Below, piece after piece: positions 17,837-27,682 of a stretch of DNA of 47,527 nucleotides. Origin of the DNA: Phytopseudomonas flavescens (GTDB taxonomy: Bacteria > Pseudomonadota > Gammaproteobacteria > Pseudomonadales > Pseudomonadaceae). How positions within the stretch are numbered: the first letter of the stretch is position 1; the number at the start of each line of letters is the position of its first letter. The DNA lies in NCBI RefSeq assembly GCF_900100535.1, contig NZ_FNDG01000033.1, positions 1 to 47,527 of the forward strand, read 5' to 3'. The notes under the pieces were generated by a model that did not search any database, was not told the origin of the DNA, and was given only the letters and a program-made list of their open reading frames with translations. The translations under genes were made by a program, and so were the position numbers.

Positions 17837-18982
17837 ATGAATGTCTCCGCGCCTCTCGTCCGCCTCACGGCTGCCCTCTGCCTGTTGCTCAGCGCTGCCG
17901 CGCATGCCACCGACTATCCGCTCAGCGTGACCGACCTGGCTGGCCGCCAGGTGACCATCGAACACGAGCCCCGGCGCATCGTCCTGCAGGACGGCCGTGA
18001 CCTGTTCAGCCTGGCGTTGCTCGACCGTGAAGACCCCTTCGAGCGCATCGCGGTGTGGAACAACATCATCAAGCGTTCCGATCCAAACACCTGGCAGGTG
18101 TTCCAGAAGCAGTGGCCGAAGAGTTCCGGGCAGGCCCTCGACATGCAGTTCGGTGACGACGGCGACATGAACCTGGAGGCCGTTGTCGCCGGCAAGCCTG
18201 ACCTGCTGGTGTTCCAGCTGCGCGCACGCAAATCCCTGGAGGGCGCAGGCGTCGAACGCAAGCTCTCTGCGTTGAAGATTCCGGTGATCTACATCGACAG
18301 CGACCTGGATCCGGTCACCAACAGCCAGAAGAGCGTAGCCCTGCTCGGCAAGGTGCTCGACCGAGAAGCCCGCGCTACCGAGTACCTGGATTTCTACAAG
18401 GCACGGCTGGCGCTCGTCGACCGCCTGGTCACCGAGCAGGGCAAACGGCCGCTGGTATTCGTCGAAGCCAAGGCCGGGCAGGGCGGCGCCACCAGTTGCT
18501 GCTTCACCCATGGCGACGTGTACTGGGGCAAGCTGGTGCAGGCCGCTGGTGGCGACAACCTGGGTAGCCGTTTGCTGCCGGGCGCCACCGGTGACGTGAC
18601 CCTGGAAACGGTGATCAGCAAGAAGCCCGAGGTCTACGTGATGAGCGGCACTCAGTTCCCGGGCAACACCTCGATTTCGCCACCGTTCGGCTTCGGTCCG
18701 ACGGTGTCGCAGGCAGCTATCGACAAATCCATGGCTCAGTTGCTCAAACGCCCTGGCATGGCGCAGCTGCAGGCCACCCAGCAAAACCGCGTGTATGGCG
18801 TTTATCACCAGTTCTACGCCAGCAGCTGGAACATCCTGTCCGTGGAGTACCTGGCCCAGGCCTTCTATCCGCAGGCTGCCGAACGCCTCGACCCGGCGGC
18901 GAGCACCCGCACGTTGCTGGGCATGACCGGCCTTGGCGAGGTACCGGCGATCCTCTTCGGTCAGGCGCCTGCCAGTGAGTGA
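17837..18982 (+). CDS. FecB-type periplasmic iron/siderophore-binding protein
   Basis: A 381-residue binding protein with a signal peptide (MNVSAPLVRLTAALCLLLSAAAHA, cut before TDYPLSV). It belongs to the FecB/FhuD/TroA-like class: VTDLAGRQVTIEHEPRRIVL at the start of the mature part, the backbone helix in the middle and the GDVYWGKLVQAAGGDNLGS and KKPEVYVMSGTQFPGN segments in the second lobe. It starts an operon with a FecCD permease and a FecE ATPase; the permease start overlaps its stop by eight bases. The system should import ferric siderophore or haem, though no TonB-dependent receptor is nearby and no clear Fur box is seen. A cobalamin-type substrate cannot be excluded. The first ATG of the longer frame is rejected because it would bury the signal peptide. 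Confidence 0.87.
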   Translation: MNVSAPLVRLTAALCLLLSAAAHATDYPLSVTDLAGRQVTIEHEPRRIVLQDGRDLFSLALLDREDPFERIAVWNNIIKRSDPNTWQVFQKQWPKSSGQALDMQFGDDGDMNLEAVVAGKPDLLVFQLRARKSLEGAGVERKLSALKIPVIYIDSDLDPVTNSQKSVALLGKVLDREARATEYLDFYKARLALVDRLVTEQGKRPLVFVEAKAGQGGATSCCFTHGDVYWGKLVQAAGGDNLGSRLLPGATGDVTLETVISKKPEVYVMSGTQFPGNTSISPPFGFGPTVSQAAIDKSMAQLLKRPGMAQLQATQQNRVYGVYHQFYASSWNILSVEYLAQAFYPQAAERLDPAASTRTLLGMTGLGEVPAILFGQAPASE

Positions 18983-20057
18983 TTCTACCTTGGGCGCGCT
19001 GCCCGCTGACGGTTACCAGCAGCGTTATGCCAAGGCAGTCTGGCAACGCAGCCTGCTGCTCGTTGGCCTGCTGCTGGTGGCGCTGATTGCCTTCATCGCC
19101 GATCTGGTGGTGGGCTCGGGCACGCTGAGTTTCGCCGATGCGGTGCAAGGCCTGTTCACCCCGGATCGAGTGGATGCCTCCACGCGGGTGATTCTCTGGG
19201 AACTGCGCATGCCGATGACGCTGATGGCGGTGCTGGCCGGTACCTGCCTGGCGCTGGCCGGGCTGATCATGCAGACGGTGCTCGACAACCCGCTGGCCGA
19301 ACCCTTCACCCTGGGCATTTCTTCGGCAGCCGGATTCGGTGCAGCGCTGGCGCTGACCTTCAACCTGTCCCTGGCGCAGTGGCTGCCAGGCTTTGGTGCC
19401 GAGATGGTGGTGACGGCCAACGCCTTTCTGTTCTCGTTGCTCACCGTTGGCGTGATCCTGCTGCTGACCCGCGGGCAGATCGGCCTGCAGGCCATCACCC
19501 TGCTGGGGATCGCGGTGCATTTCGTGTTCAGCTCGCTGCTCGGCCTGGTGCAGTACGTTTCCAGCGTCGATCAGTTGCAGAGCATCGTGTTCTGGCTGAT
19601 GGGCTCCTTGCTGCACGTGACCTGGAGCAAGGTCGCGCTGTGTGCCGCCATCGCGCTGGTGGCCGTGCCGCTGGTGCTGATGCAAGCCTGGGCACTGACC
19701 GCCTTGCGCAGCTTCGGCGAGCAGGCGGTGGTGTTCGGGATTCGCGTCAAGCGCGTGCGCACCCTGATGCTGGTGCTGGCGGCACTGCTGGCCGGTGCGG
19801 TGACCTCGGTGGTCGGCATCATCGGTTTCGTCGGCCTGGTCGCGCCCCATGTAGCGCGCCTGCTGGTTGGCGAGGATCAGCGCTTCACCATTGGCGTGAC
19901 GCTTGCCTGCGGCATCATCTTCGTCACCCTGGCGTCCCTGGCGAGCAAGCTGATCGTGCCAGGTGCCGTGCTGCCCATCGGTATGGTCACCTCGCTGATC
20001 GGCCTGCCGTTTTTCATCATCCTGATCCTGCGTGACCGGAGGCTGACGTCCCGATGA
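18975..20057 (+). CDS. FecCD-family ABC transporter permease
   Basis: A 360-residue inner-membrane permease with about nine to ten membrane segments, the usual size for the FecCD/BtuC family. Visible family marks are LWELRMPMTLMAVLAGTCLALAG, then MQTVLDNPLAEPFTLGISSAAGFGAAL and GFVGLVAPHVARLLVG. The start is taken as the GTG at 18975, which overlaps the stop of the binding protein; its ribosome-binding site is weak, as expected for translational coupling. Its own stop overlaps the start of the ATPase (ATGA). The permease should act as a homodimer. Confidence 0.9.
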   Translation: MSDSTLGALPADGYQQRYAKAVWQRSLLLVGLLLVALIAFIADLVVGSGTLSFADAVQGLFTPDRVDASTRVILWELRMPMTLMAVLAGTCLALAGLIMQTVLDNPLAEPFTLGISSAAGFGAALALTFNLSLAQWLPGFGAEMVVTANAFLFSLLTVGVILLLTRGQIGLQAITLLGIAVHFVFSSLLGLVQYVSSVDQLQSIVFWLMGSLLHVTWSKVALCAAIALVAVPLVLMQAWALTALRSFGEQAVVFGIRVKRVRTLMLVLAALLAGAVTSVVGIIGFVGLVAPHVARLLVGEDQRFTIGVTLACGIIFVTLASLASKLIVPGAVLPIGMVTSLIGLPFFIILILRDRRLTSR

Positions 20058-20836
20058 GTTTTGTCAGTCAGGATTACCGTGTTTCCCTTGGCGGTCGGCC
20101 GATCATCCGCGACTTCGCGGTACGTGCCGAAGCGGGCCGTACCCTGGCCCTGCTCGGCGCCAACGGTGCGGGCAAGTCGACGTTCATGAAAGGCCTGTGC
20201 GGGCTACTGCGTGCCGAGGGCTCGGCGACCATCGACGGCACGCAACTGATCGGCCTGGAGCCGGCATTGCGGGCGCGGCTGATCGGTTACGTGGCCCAGG
20301 ACCTGACCCACCTCGATGTACGCCTGTCGACCTACGAGCTGCTGCTCCTGGCTCAACACGGCGGCGCGCGCGGTTGGGCCACCCAGCGGGACAGCCAGCG
20401 ACGGGCCAGTGAAGTACTCGAACTGCTGGGCCTGCAGCGTTTCGCCGAACAGCAGCCGGGGCAGTTGTCCGGTGGCGAGCGGCAGATGATCTCGCTGGCC
20501 CTGGCACTGGTGCGTAGCCCGCGCCTGCTGCTGCTCGACGAACCCACCTCGGCGCTGGACCTGGCCAACCAGTTGCACATGCTCGAGGCGGTGAGCGCCT
20601 ACACCCGCCGCGAAGGCATCGTCACCCTGGCGATCTTCCACGACATGAACCTGGCCAGCCGCTACGCCGACGACGCGCTGATGATCCGCGACGGCCAGGT
20701 GCACGGCTGCGGCACCACCGAAGCGATGCTCATCCCGGCGCATCTGGCGGCGGTGTATGGCGTCGATTGCCGAACCCTGAGCGTGGACGACGGCGCCTTC
20801 ACCGCCATCTACCCGGTCTCGGTGATCGGCGCCTAG
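20054..20836 (+). CDS. FecE-family ABC transporter ATPase
   Basis: A 260-residue ATP-binding subunit for the iron-type importer. Walker A is GANGAGKST, the Q-loop is in YVAQDLTH, the signature is LSGGERQMISLAL, Walker B is LLLLDEPTSALD and the switch histidine is in AIFHDMNLAS. It overlaps the permease gene by four bases and ends the operon. A REP-type inverted repeat lies beyond the stop, between this gene and the convergent guanine deaminase. Confidence 0.92.
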   Translation: MSFVSQDYRVSLGGRPIIRDFAVRAEAGRTLALLGANGAGKSTFMKGLCGLLRAEGSATIDGTQLIGLEPALRARLIGYVAQDLTHLDVRLSTYELLLLAQHGGARGWATQRDSQRRASEVLELLGLQRFAEQQPGQLSGGERQMISLALALVRSPRLLLLDEPTSALDLANQLHMLEAVSAYTRREGIVTLAIFHDMNLASRYADDALMIRDGQVHGCGTTEAMLIPAHLAAVYGVDCRTLSVDDGAFTAIYPVSVIGA

Positions 20837-20895
20837 CCCGGGACGCGCAGCGATACCCGGGATGCGATTCGAATGGCTGGAACGGCGCTTAGCGT

Positions 20896-20944
20896 TGTGG
20901 GAGCGGGCCATGCCCGCGAAATCGCGGGCATGGCCCGCTCCACA
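20896..20944. repeat. REP-type palindromic element, copy 1
   Basis: Arms of about 24 bases (20896-20919 and 20922-20944) form a near-perfect hairpin; the right arm lacks one C. The core reads GAGCGGGCCATGCCCGCG. A related copy lies at 31016-31068. Such intergenic REP sequences are typical of Pseudomonas; here it separates two convergent genes. Confidence 0.85.
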
Positions 20945-20985
20945 ATGGGTCGTCGAATCGCAGGCTCGGTAGCGAGTGCCCCAGG

Positions 20986-22299
20986 CTACGATCGGCCATC
21001 GCGACGGTGCACGCTCTGTCCGGCGGCGAAGGTTTCCCTGATCACCCGGTCGTCACCCAGGGTGATCAGAGCGAACAGTCGATCGGCCAGGTCGTTGCTC
21101 TGCCGCAGGCGGTAATCGATCAGCGGCGTGGCCTGGTAATCGAACACCACGAAATCCGCCTCCTTGCCGGCGGCGAAGTTGCCGATGCGCTCATCCAGAT
21201 ACAACGCCTTCGCGCTGCCCAGTGTCGCCAGGTACAGCGACTTGAACGGATCCAGTTTCTGCCCCTGCAACTGCATGATCTTGTACGCCTCGCTGAGCGA
21301 GCGCAGCTGCGAGAAGCTGGTGCCGGCGCCGATGTCGGTGCCCAGGCCGACCCGTACCTTGTGCCGTTCCATGCGCTGCAGGTCGAACAGGCCGCTGCCG
21401 AGAAACAGGTTGGAGGTCGGGCAAAAGGCGACCGCCGAGCCGGTTTCCGCCAGGCGCTGGCATTGCGCATCGCAGAGATGCACCGCGTGGGCGAACACCG
21501 AGCGCGGGCCTGCCAACTGGTGCTGGTCGTAGACGTCCAGGTAGTTGCTGCTTTGCGCAAACAGCTCCTTGACCCACTCGATCTCCTGACGATTCTCCGA
21601 GAGGTGGGTGTGCAGGTACAGATCCGGGTACTCCTGCAGCAGGCGCCCGGCCATGGCCAGTTGTTCCGGCGTGCTGGTCGGCGCGAAGCGTGGCGTCACC
21701 GCATAGTGCAGGCGACCCTTGCCGTGCCAGCGCTCGATCAGTTCGCAGCTGTCGGCATAGCCGGATTCGACTGTATCGGTCAGCGCTTCGGGGGCGTTAC
21801 GGTCCATCAGCACCTTGCCGGCGATCATGCGCAGGTTCAGCGCCTGTGCCGCTTCGAAGAGGGCATCCACCGATTGCTTGTGCACGCTGCCGAACACCAG
21901 CGCCGTGGTAGTGCCGTTGCGCAGCAGTTCCTTGAGGAACACATCCGCCACTTCACTGGCATGGGCCTTGTCGGCGAAGCGCATTTCCGTGGGAAAGGTG
22001 TAGGTGTTCAGCCAGTCCAGCAACTGCTCGCCGTAGGCGCCGATCATGCCGGTTTGCGGGTAGTGGATATGGGTATCGATAAAGCCGGGGGTGATCAGCG
22101 CGTTTTCATAATGGGTCAGCGCGATGCCCGGCAGGCGCGGCAACAGATCGGCCGCGTGGCCAACCTCGCGGATCTTGCCATCCTCCACCAGCAGAATGCC
22201 GTCCTCGAAATAGGCGTAGGACGCTTCGATACCGACTTCGGCCGGATCGGCCAGGCTGTGCAGAATGGCGCCGCGGTAGGCGTGGATGACGTTGGACAT
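20986..22299 (-). CDS. guaD: Guanine deaminase
   Basis: A 437-residue amidohydrolase that turns guanine into xanthine and ammonia in purine catabolism. The zinc-binding motif is PGFIDTHIHYPQ, and further metal and catalytic residues are seen in LHTHLSENRQEIEW, FAHAVHLCD and GLGTDIGAG. Length and the FNPTEMRFAD-like segment (TYTFPTEMRFADKAHA) match bacterial GuaD. GAGG lies five bases before the ATG. An MFS transporter lies 160 bases upstream on the same strand. In P. aeruginosa guaD also lies upstream of smc, which supports the assignment. Confidence 0.95.
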   Translation of the reverse strand: MSNVIHAYRGAILHSLADPAEVGIEASYAYFEDGILLVEDGKIREVGHAADLLPRLPGIALTHYENALITPGFIDTHIHYPQTGMIGAYGEQLLDWLNTYTFPTEMRFADKAHASEVADVFLKELLRNGTTTALVFGSVHKQSVDALFEAAQALNLRMIAGKVLMDRNAPEALTDTVESGYADSCELIERWHGKGRLHYAVTPRFAPTSTPEQLAMAGRLLQEYPDLYLHTHLSENRQEIEWVKELFAQSSNYLDVYDQHQLAGPRSVFAHAVHLCDAQCQRLAETGSAVAFCPTSNLFLGSGLFDLQRMERHKVRVGLGTDIGAGTSFSQLRSLSEAYKIMQLQGQKLDPFKSLYLATLGSAKALYLDERIGNFAAGKEADFVVFDYQATPLIDYRLRQSNDLADRLFALITLGDDRVIRETFAAGQSVHRRDGRS

Positions 22300-22459
22300 G
22301 GGGCCTCGATTGCAATCCGGTGGAACAGGGCTTGGCTCCGCGCAGGGAGAAGCCAGCAGGGGGCGAGCGCGTCGAGCGCAGGCGTTCGCCGAGGTGGAGA
22401 AGGGATTTTGCGGGACAACGCCCCTGCCGACAAGAAAGTCGCCCCAAGGGCCGTTCGGA

Positions 22460-23689
22460 TCAGGACGCCGTGCGCGCGGGCAGATCGATCGGTTGTGACA
22501 CCCGCTTGGCGGTGCCCAGTGTTTCCGCCAGGAACATCAGCAGCAGAGCCGCACAACCGGCGACCGCCGAGAGCACCAGAAACGCGCTGTCGTAGCCGCC
22601 GGCTTCGGCCACGTAGCCAGCCAGGCCATTGCTCAGCGCCGCACCGATGCCGAACACCAGTGTTACTGCAGACAGGCTGATGTTGAAGTGACCGCTGCCC
22701 TGGGTCAGATCGCGCACCATCAGCGGGATCAGCGCACCGAACAGCCCTGCACCGATGCCATCGAGCAGTTGTACCGAGACCAGCCAGACCGGGTCATCGC
22801 TAAGCGTGTACAGCACGCCGCGTATCGGCAGGATGAGAAAGCCGGCCATCAGCAGCGGCTTGCGCCCCCAGCTGTCGGCGCGGGCCCCGACCAGCATGGC
22901 CGCGGGGATCATCACCAATTGGGCCGCGACGATACAGGCCGAGATCAGCGTGGTCGCCAGTTCGGGATTGGCCAGCGCCAGCTTCTGACCGACCAGCGGC
23001 AGCATGGCGGCATTCGCCAGATGGAACAGGGCGCAGCACAGCGCCAGCAGAACCAGCGGTGGCTGGGTCAGCAGGTGGCGCAACGGGGTCAGCGCTCCAC
23101 CGGTTTCCCGTCCGCGGGCCTGATCGGCGTCAATGGCCCGCGCGGGGATGCCGAGGGCCGAGATCATGCTCAGCACGGCCATGCCGGTCATCAGGTAGAA
23201 CACCGCCACCGGGCCCCACAGGTAGGCGCAGATACCGGCCAGCAGCGCTGCCGTTGCATTGCCCGCGTGATTGAAGGATTCGTTGCGGGCGATCCGTCGG
23301 GTGAAAGCCTTGGGCCCGACGAGGCCCAGGGTGATACCGGCCAGCGCGGGAGCGAATACCGAGGACGCCATGCCAGCCGCCACCTGGCTGATCGTTACCC
23401 AGACGAATCCGCTACGCCAGAGCATGGCCAGGCAGGCCACCGTGACCAGCCCAGCAGCGACGACGATCAGCAGGCGTTTGTCGCCCACCCGGTCGACCAG
23501 GGCGCCAGCCGGTACCTGGGAGAGCAGGCCGGCGAGCCCGCCGAGCGCCATGACCAGACCGATATCGCCTGCCTGCCACTGATGCACCGACAGCAGATAG
23601 ATCGCCAGGTAAGGTCCCAGGCCATCGCGGACATCGGCCAGGAAAAAATTCAGGCGATCCAGATGGGCTGCCCATGCGAGTGTCGGCAT
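22460..23689 (-). CDS. MFS transporter, drug:H+ antiporter-like
   Basis: A 409-residue inner-membrane protein with about twelve membrane segments. The loop 2-3 region VPAGALVDRVGDKRLL and the loop 8-9 region GARADSWGRKPLLMAG are the conserved MFS motifs. It begins MPTLAWAAHLDRLNFFLADVRDGLGPYLAIYL, a start shared with a group of pseudomonad transporters of unknown substrate. I place the start at 23689 (GAGG nine bases upstream). It lies upstream of guaD on the same strand, so a role with purines is possible, but the sequence is closer to exporters; substrate unknown. Confidence 0.85.
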   Translation of the reverse strand: MPTLAWAAHLDRLNFFLADVRDGLGPYLAIYLLSVHQWQAGDIGLVMALGGLAGLLSQVPAGALVDRVGDKRLLIVVAAGLVTVACLAMLWRSGFVWVTISQVAAGMASSVFAPALAGITLGLVGPKAFTRRIARNESFNHAGNATAALLAGICAYLWGPVAVFYLMTGMAVLSMISALGIPARAIDADQARGRETGGALTPLRHLLTQPPLVLLALCCALFHLANAAMLPLVGQKLALANPELATTLISACIVAAQLVMIPAAMLVGARADSWGRKPLLMAGFLILPIRGVLYTLSDDPVWLVSVQLLDGIGAGLFGALIPLMVRDLTQGSGHFNISLSAVTLVFGIGAALSNGLAGYVAEAGGYDSAFLVLSAVAGCAALLLMFLAETLGTAKRVSQPIDLPARTAS

Positions 23690-23968
23690 GTCGATGAACC
23701 TCGAACGGATATCAGGGGCGCTGATCAGGGATCGGCGGTGGCGGGGCGGATTCGCTGGCCTGGCGTTTTGATGCGGTCGATCGAACGGCGTTCCCTCGAT
23801 CTTCAGATCGAGGCACAGTGAAAACACGCTGCTGTGCTAAACTCCCCGGCCCGTCTGGCGATTGGCCGGTTTACGCACTCTAAAGCATTGCGCCTCAAGG
23901 ACTTACATGACGCTGTGCGCCGCTGACTCATTCCTTCACTTGGTTGCCGTGGCGGCGGACGTGCCAGC

Positions 23969-26900
23969 ATGCGCCTGAAGTCCATCAAGCTGGCGGGCTT
24001 CAAGTCCTTCGTCGACCCCACCACGGTGAATTTCCCGAGCAACATGGCGGCGGTGGTTGGCCCCAACGGCTGCGGCAAATCCAACATCATCGATGCGGTG
24101 CGCTGGGTGATGGGCGAAAGCTCGGCGAAGAACCTGCGCGGCGAGTCGATGACCGACGTCATCTTCAACGGCTCCAACACCCGCAAGCCGGTGACCCAGG
24201 CCAGCATCGAGCTGATCTTCGACAATTCCGACAACACCCTGACCGGCGAGTACGCGGCCTTCGCGGAAATCTCCATCCGCCGCCGGGTCACCCGCGACAG
24301 CCAGAACACCTATTTTCTCAACGGCGTGAAATGCCGTCGCCGCGACATCACCGACATTTTCCTCGGCACCGGCCTGGGGCCGCGCAGCTATTCGATCATC
24401 GAGCAGGGCATGATCAGCAAGCTGATCGAGGCCAAGCCGGAGGAGCTGCGCAATTTCATCGAGGAAGCCGCAGGTATCTCCAAGTACAAGGAGCGCCGGC
24501 GGGAAACCGAAAGCCGCATCCGCCGCACCCAGGAAAACCTCGCGCGCCTCGCTGACCTGCGCGAGGAACTGGAGCGGCAACTCGAACGCCTGCACCGCCA
24601 GGCCCAGGCCGCCGAGAAGTATCAGGAGTACAAGGCTGAGGAGCGCCAGCTCAAGGCGCAACTGACCGCATTGCGCTGGCAGGCACTGAACGAGCAGGTC
24701 GGCCAGCGCGAAGCGGTGATCGGCAACCAGGAAATCGGTTTCGAGGCGCTGGTTGCCGAACAGCGCAACGCCGATGCCAGTATCGAGCGCCTGCGCGACG
24801 GTCACCACGAGTTGTCAGAGCGTTTCAATCTGGTGCAGGGGCGCTTCTACTCGGTGGGTGGCGACATTGCCCGGGTCGAGCAGAGCATCCAGCACGGTCA
24901 GCAGCGCCTGCGTCAGTTGCAGGACGATCTGCGCGAGGCCGAGCGGGCGCGCCTGGAAACCGAATCGCACCTGGGCCATGACCGCACCTTGCTGGCGACC
25001 CTGGGCGAGGAGCTGGCGATGCTCGAGCCGGAGCAGGAGCTCACCGCTGCCACCGCCGAAGAGTCCGCTGCGGCGCTGGAGGAGGCCGAAACCGGCATGC
25101 ACGGCTGGCAGGAGCAGTGGGACGGCTTCAACCAGCGCAGCGCCGAGCCGCGCCGCCAGGCGGAAGTGCAGCAGTCGCGCATTCAGCAACTGGAACACAG
25201 CCTGGAACGCCTCGCCGAGCGCCAGCGCCGCCTGGTCGACGAACTGCAGCAGTTGGCCGCCGATCCCGAGGACGCTGCGATCATCGAGCTGGGCGAGCAG
25301 ATCGCCGTCGCTGAGCTGGATCTGCAGCAGTTGCAGGAGCAGGAAGCCGAGCAGGCCGAGCGGCTGCAGCAGCTGCGCGAGGACCTTCAGCAGGCCGGCC
25401 AGGCTCAGCAGCAGGCTCAGGGTGAACTGCAGCGCCTGAGTGGCCGTCTGGCTTCTCTGGAAGCCCTGCAACAGGCTGCGCTGGATCCCGGCACCGGCGC
25501 TGCGCAGTGGTTGCGCGAACATGGCCTGGACGAGCGCCCGCGTCTGGCCGAAGGCCTGCGTGTGGAAGCAGGCTGGGAGCTGGCGGTGGAAACCGTACTG
25601 GGCGCCGACCTGCAGGCTGTGCTGCAGGATGATTTCAGCGGCCTGGATTTTTCCTCCCTGGAGCAGGGCGAGCTGCGCCTGGTATCGACCGGCAGCGATG
25701 GCCAGCGCATTGCCGGCAGCCTGCTGGACAAGATCGAATCACCGCTCGACCTGACTCCCTGGCTGGGGCGTGTCCGCCCGGTGGAGAGTCTCGAGCAGGC
25801 CTTGGCCGAGCGCGCCATGCTGGCCTCTGACGAAAGCCTGGTCAGCCGCGACGGTTACTGGGTGGGTCGGCATTTTCTGCGCGTACGCCGTGCCAGCGAG
25901 GCACAGAGCGGCGTGCTCGCCCGTGGTCAGGAGCTGGAAAGCCTGGGCCTGGAGCGCGAAGAACGCGAAGCCGCATTGGCGCTGCTCGACGAGCGCCTGC
26001 AGGGCTTGCGTGAGCGTCAGCGTCATGCAGAAGAATTACGCGAGCAGCAGCGTCGTCAGTTGCAGGATCAGGCGCGCCGCCTTGGCGAGCTGAAGGCGCG
26101 TCTGTCCGCCGGCCAGGCCAAGGCCGAACAGTTGCTGCTGCGCCGTCAGCGTATCGAGGCCGAGCAGCAGGAACTCGCCGAGCAGCGTGCTCTGGAGCAT
26201 GAGCAGCTTGGTGAATCGCGGCTGCACCTGCAGGACGCCCTGGACAGCATGGCCCTCGACAACGAGCAGCGTGAAAGCCTGCTGGCCAGCCGCGACGCCT
26301 TGCGCGAACGCCTCGACCGGGTGCGTCAGGATGCCCGCCAGCACAAGGATCATGCCCACCAGTTGGCGGTACGCCTGGGTTCGCTGCGCGCCCAGCATGG
26401 TTCCACGCGCCAGGCGCTGGAGCGTCTCGAGTTGCAGTCCGAGCGCCTGCATGAAAAACGCGAGCAGCTCGACCTGAACCTGGAAGAGGGTGCCGCGCCG
26501 CTGGAAGAGTTGCGCCTGAAACTCGAGGAACTGCTCGAGCGGCGCATGGGGGTCGAAGAAGAACTGCGCCTGGCGCGCCTGGCGCTGGAGGATGCCGACC
26601 GTGAGTTGCGCGATGCCGAGAAGCGTCGTACCCAGGCCGAGCAGCAATCGCAACTGCTGCGTGGCCAACTGGAGCAGCAGCGCCTGGAGTGGCAGTCGCT
26701 GAACGTGCGCCGCAAGGCCCTGCAGGATCAGTTGCTGGAGGACAGCTACGACCTGCACGGTGTGCTCGCCACCCTGCCCGAAGGGGCCAGCGAAAGCGCC
26801 TGGGAGCAGACCCTGGAGCAGATGGCGGCACGCATCCAGCGCCTCGGCGCGATCAACCTGGCGGCCATCGAGGAGTACCAGCAGCAATCCGAGCGCAAGC

Positions 26901-27457
26901 GTTACCTGGATGCCCAGGACGCCGACCTGGTCGAAGCGCTGGACACCCTGGAAAACGTCATCCGCAAGATCGACCGGGAAACCCGCAACCGTTTCAAGGA
27001 AACCTTCGACCAGATCAACGCCGGGCTGCAGGCGCTGTTCCCGAAAGTTTTCGGCGGCGGCAGCGCATATTTGGAACTCACCGGCGAAGATCTACTCGAT
27101 ACCGGGGTGACCATCATGGCGCGTCCACCGGGCAAGAAGAACAGCACCATCCATTTGCTGTCCGGCGGCGAGAAGGCATTGACGGCGCTGGCGCTGGTAT
27201 TTTCGATCTTTCAGCTCAATCCGGCCCCGTTCTGCATGCTCGACGAGGTGGACGCGCCGCTGGACGATGCCAACGTCGGGCGCTATGCGCGGCTGGTCAA
27301 GGAGATGTCGGCGAGCGTGCAGTTCATCTACATCACCCACAACAAGATCGCCATGGAAATGGCCGATCAACTGATGGGCGTGACCATGCACGAGCCCGGT
27401 TGTTCGCGGTTGGTGGCCGTGGATGTCGAGCAGGCATTGGCGATGGTGGACAGCTGA
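23969..27457 (+). CDS. smc: Chromosome segregation protein SMC
   Basis: An 1162-residue SMC ATPase, full length. The N-terminal head has Walker A GPNGCGKSN near residues 32-40. Coiled coil runs from about 165 to 500 and from about 660 to 1000, rich in Gln, Glu, Leu and Arg. The hinge lies between, near 510-650. The C-terminal head has the signature LSGGEKALTALAL near 1064 and Walker B FCMLDEVDAPLDDAN near 1089. SMC dimers with ScpA and ScpB compact and separate chromosomes. The start MRLKSIKLAGFKSF is the family start although its ribosome-binding site is poor. zipA and ligA follow, the order known in P. aeruginosa. Confidence 0.97.
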   Translation: MRLKSIKLAGFKSFVDPTTVNFPSNMAAVVGPNGCGKSNIIDAVRWVMGESSAKNLRGESMTDVIFNGSNTRKPVTQASIELIFDNSDNTLTGEYAAFAEISIRRRVTRDSQNTYFLNGVKCRRRDITDIFLGTGLGPRSYSIIEQGMISKLIEAKPEELRNFIEEAAGISKYKERRRETESRIRRTQENLARLADLREELERQLERLHRQAQAAEKYQEYKAEERQLKAQLTALRWQALNEQVGQREAVIGNQEIGFEALVAEQRNADASIERLRDGHHELSERFNLVQGRFYSVGGDIARVEQSIQHGQQRLRQLQDDLREAERARLETESHLGHDRTLLATLGEELAMLEPEQELTAATAEESAAALEEAETGMHGWQEQWDGFNQRSAEPRRQAEVQQSRIQQLEHSLERLAERQRRLVDELQQLAADPEDAAIIELGEQIAVAELDLQQLQEQEAEQAERLQQLREDLQQAGQAQQQAQGELQRLSGRLASLEALQQAALDPGTGAAQWLREHGLDERPRLAEGLRVEAGWELAVETVLGADLQAVLQDDFSGLDFSSLEQGELRLVSTGSDGQRIAGSLLDKIESPLDLTPWLGRVRPVESLEQALAERAMLASDESLVSRDGYWVGRHFLRVRRASEAQSGVLARGQELESLGLEREEREAALALLDERLQGLRERQRHAEELREQQRRQLQDQARRLGELKARLSAGQAKAEQLLLRRQRIEAEQQELAEQRALEHEQLGESRLHLQDALDSMALDNEQRESLLASRDALRERLDRVRQDARQHKDHAHQLAVRLGSLRAQHGSTRQALERLELQSERLHEKREQLDLNLEEGAAPLEELRLKLEELLERRMGVEEELRLARLALEDADRELRDAEKRRTQAEQQSQLLRGQLEQQRLEWQSLNVRRKALQDQLLEDSYDLHGVLATLPEGASESAWEQTLEQMAARIQRLGAINLAAIEEYQQQSERKRYLDAQDADLVEALDTLENVIRKIDRETRNRFKETFDQINAGLQALFPKVFGGGSAYLELTGEDLLDTGVTIMARPPGKKNSTIHLLSGGEKALTALALVFSIFQLNPAPFCMLDEVDAPLDDANVGRYARLVKEMSASVQFIYITHNKIAMEMADQLMGVTMHEPGCSRLVAVDVEQALAMVDS

Positions 27458-27682
27458 TGCGCGGTTACACAGATCCTGTTGCGTAAAAACTCCCCGAAGT
27501 GGCGGTTTTACAGTGTTTTGCCGGTGTAAAGTTGCCTTTCGTCGTGCTAGCTTAACGCCCACTTTTGTTGCACGTGGGAAAACGCCATTCAGAACATGGA
27601 GTTGGCGCCACGTTTCAAGGTCATCGTATGGGCCAGGACGCCTTTTTTAAATCAATTTTCGTTTTAGGGGTCAGGACATTTC

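Noticed and set aside
27483..27511. GTAAAA/TTTTAC inverted repeat after smc
   Set aside because: The arms are short and AT-rich with a 17-base loop and no T run, so it is not a credible terminator or operator.
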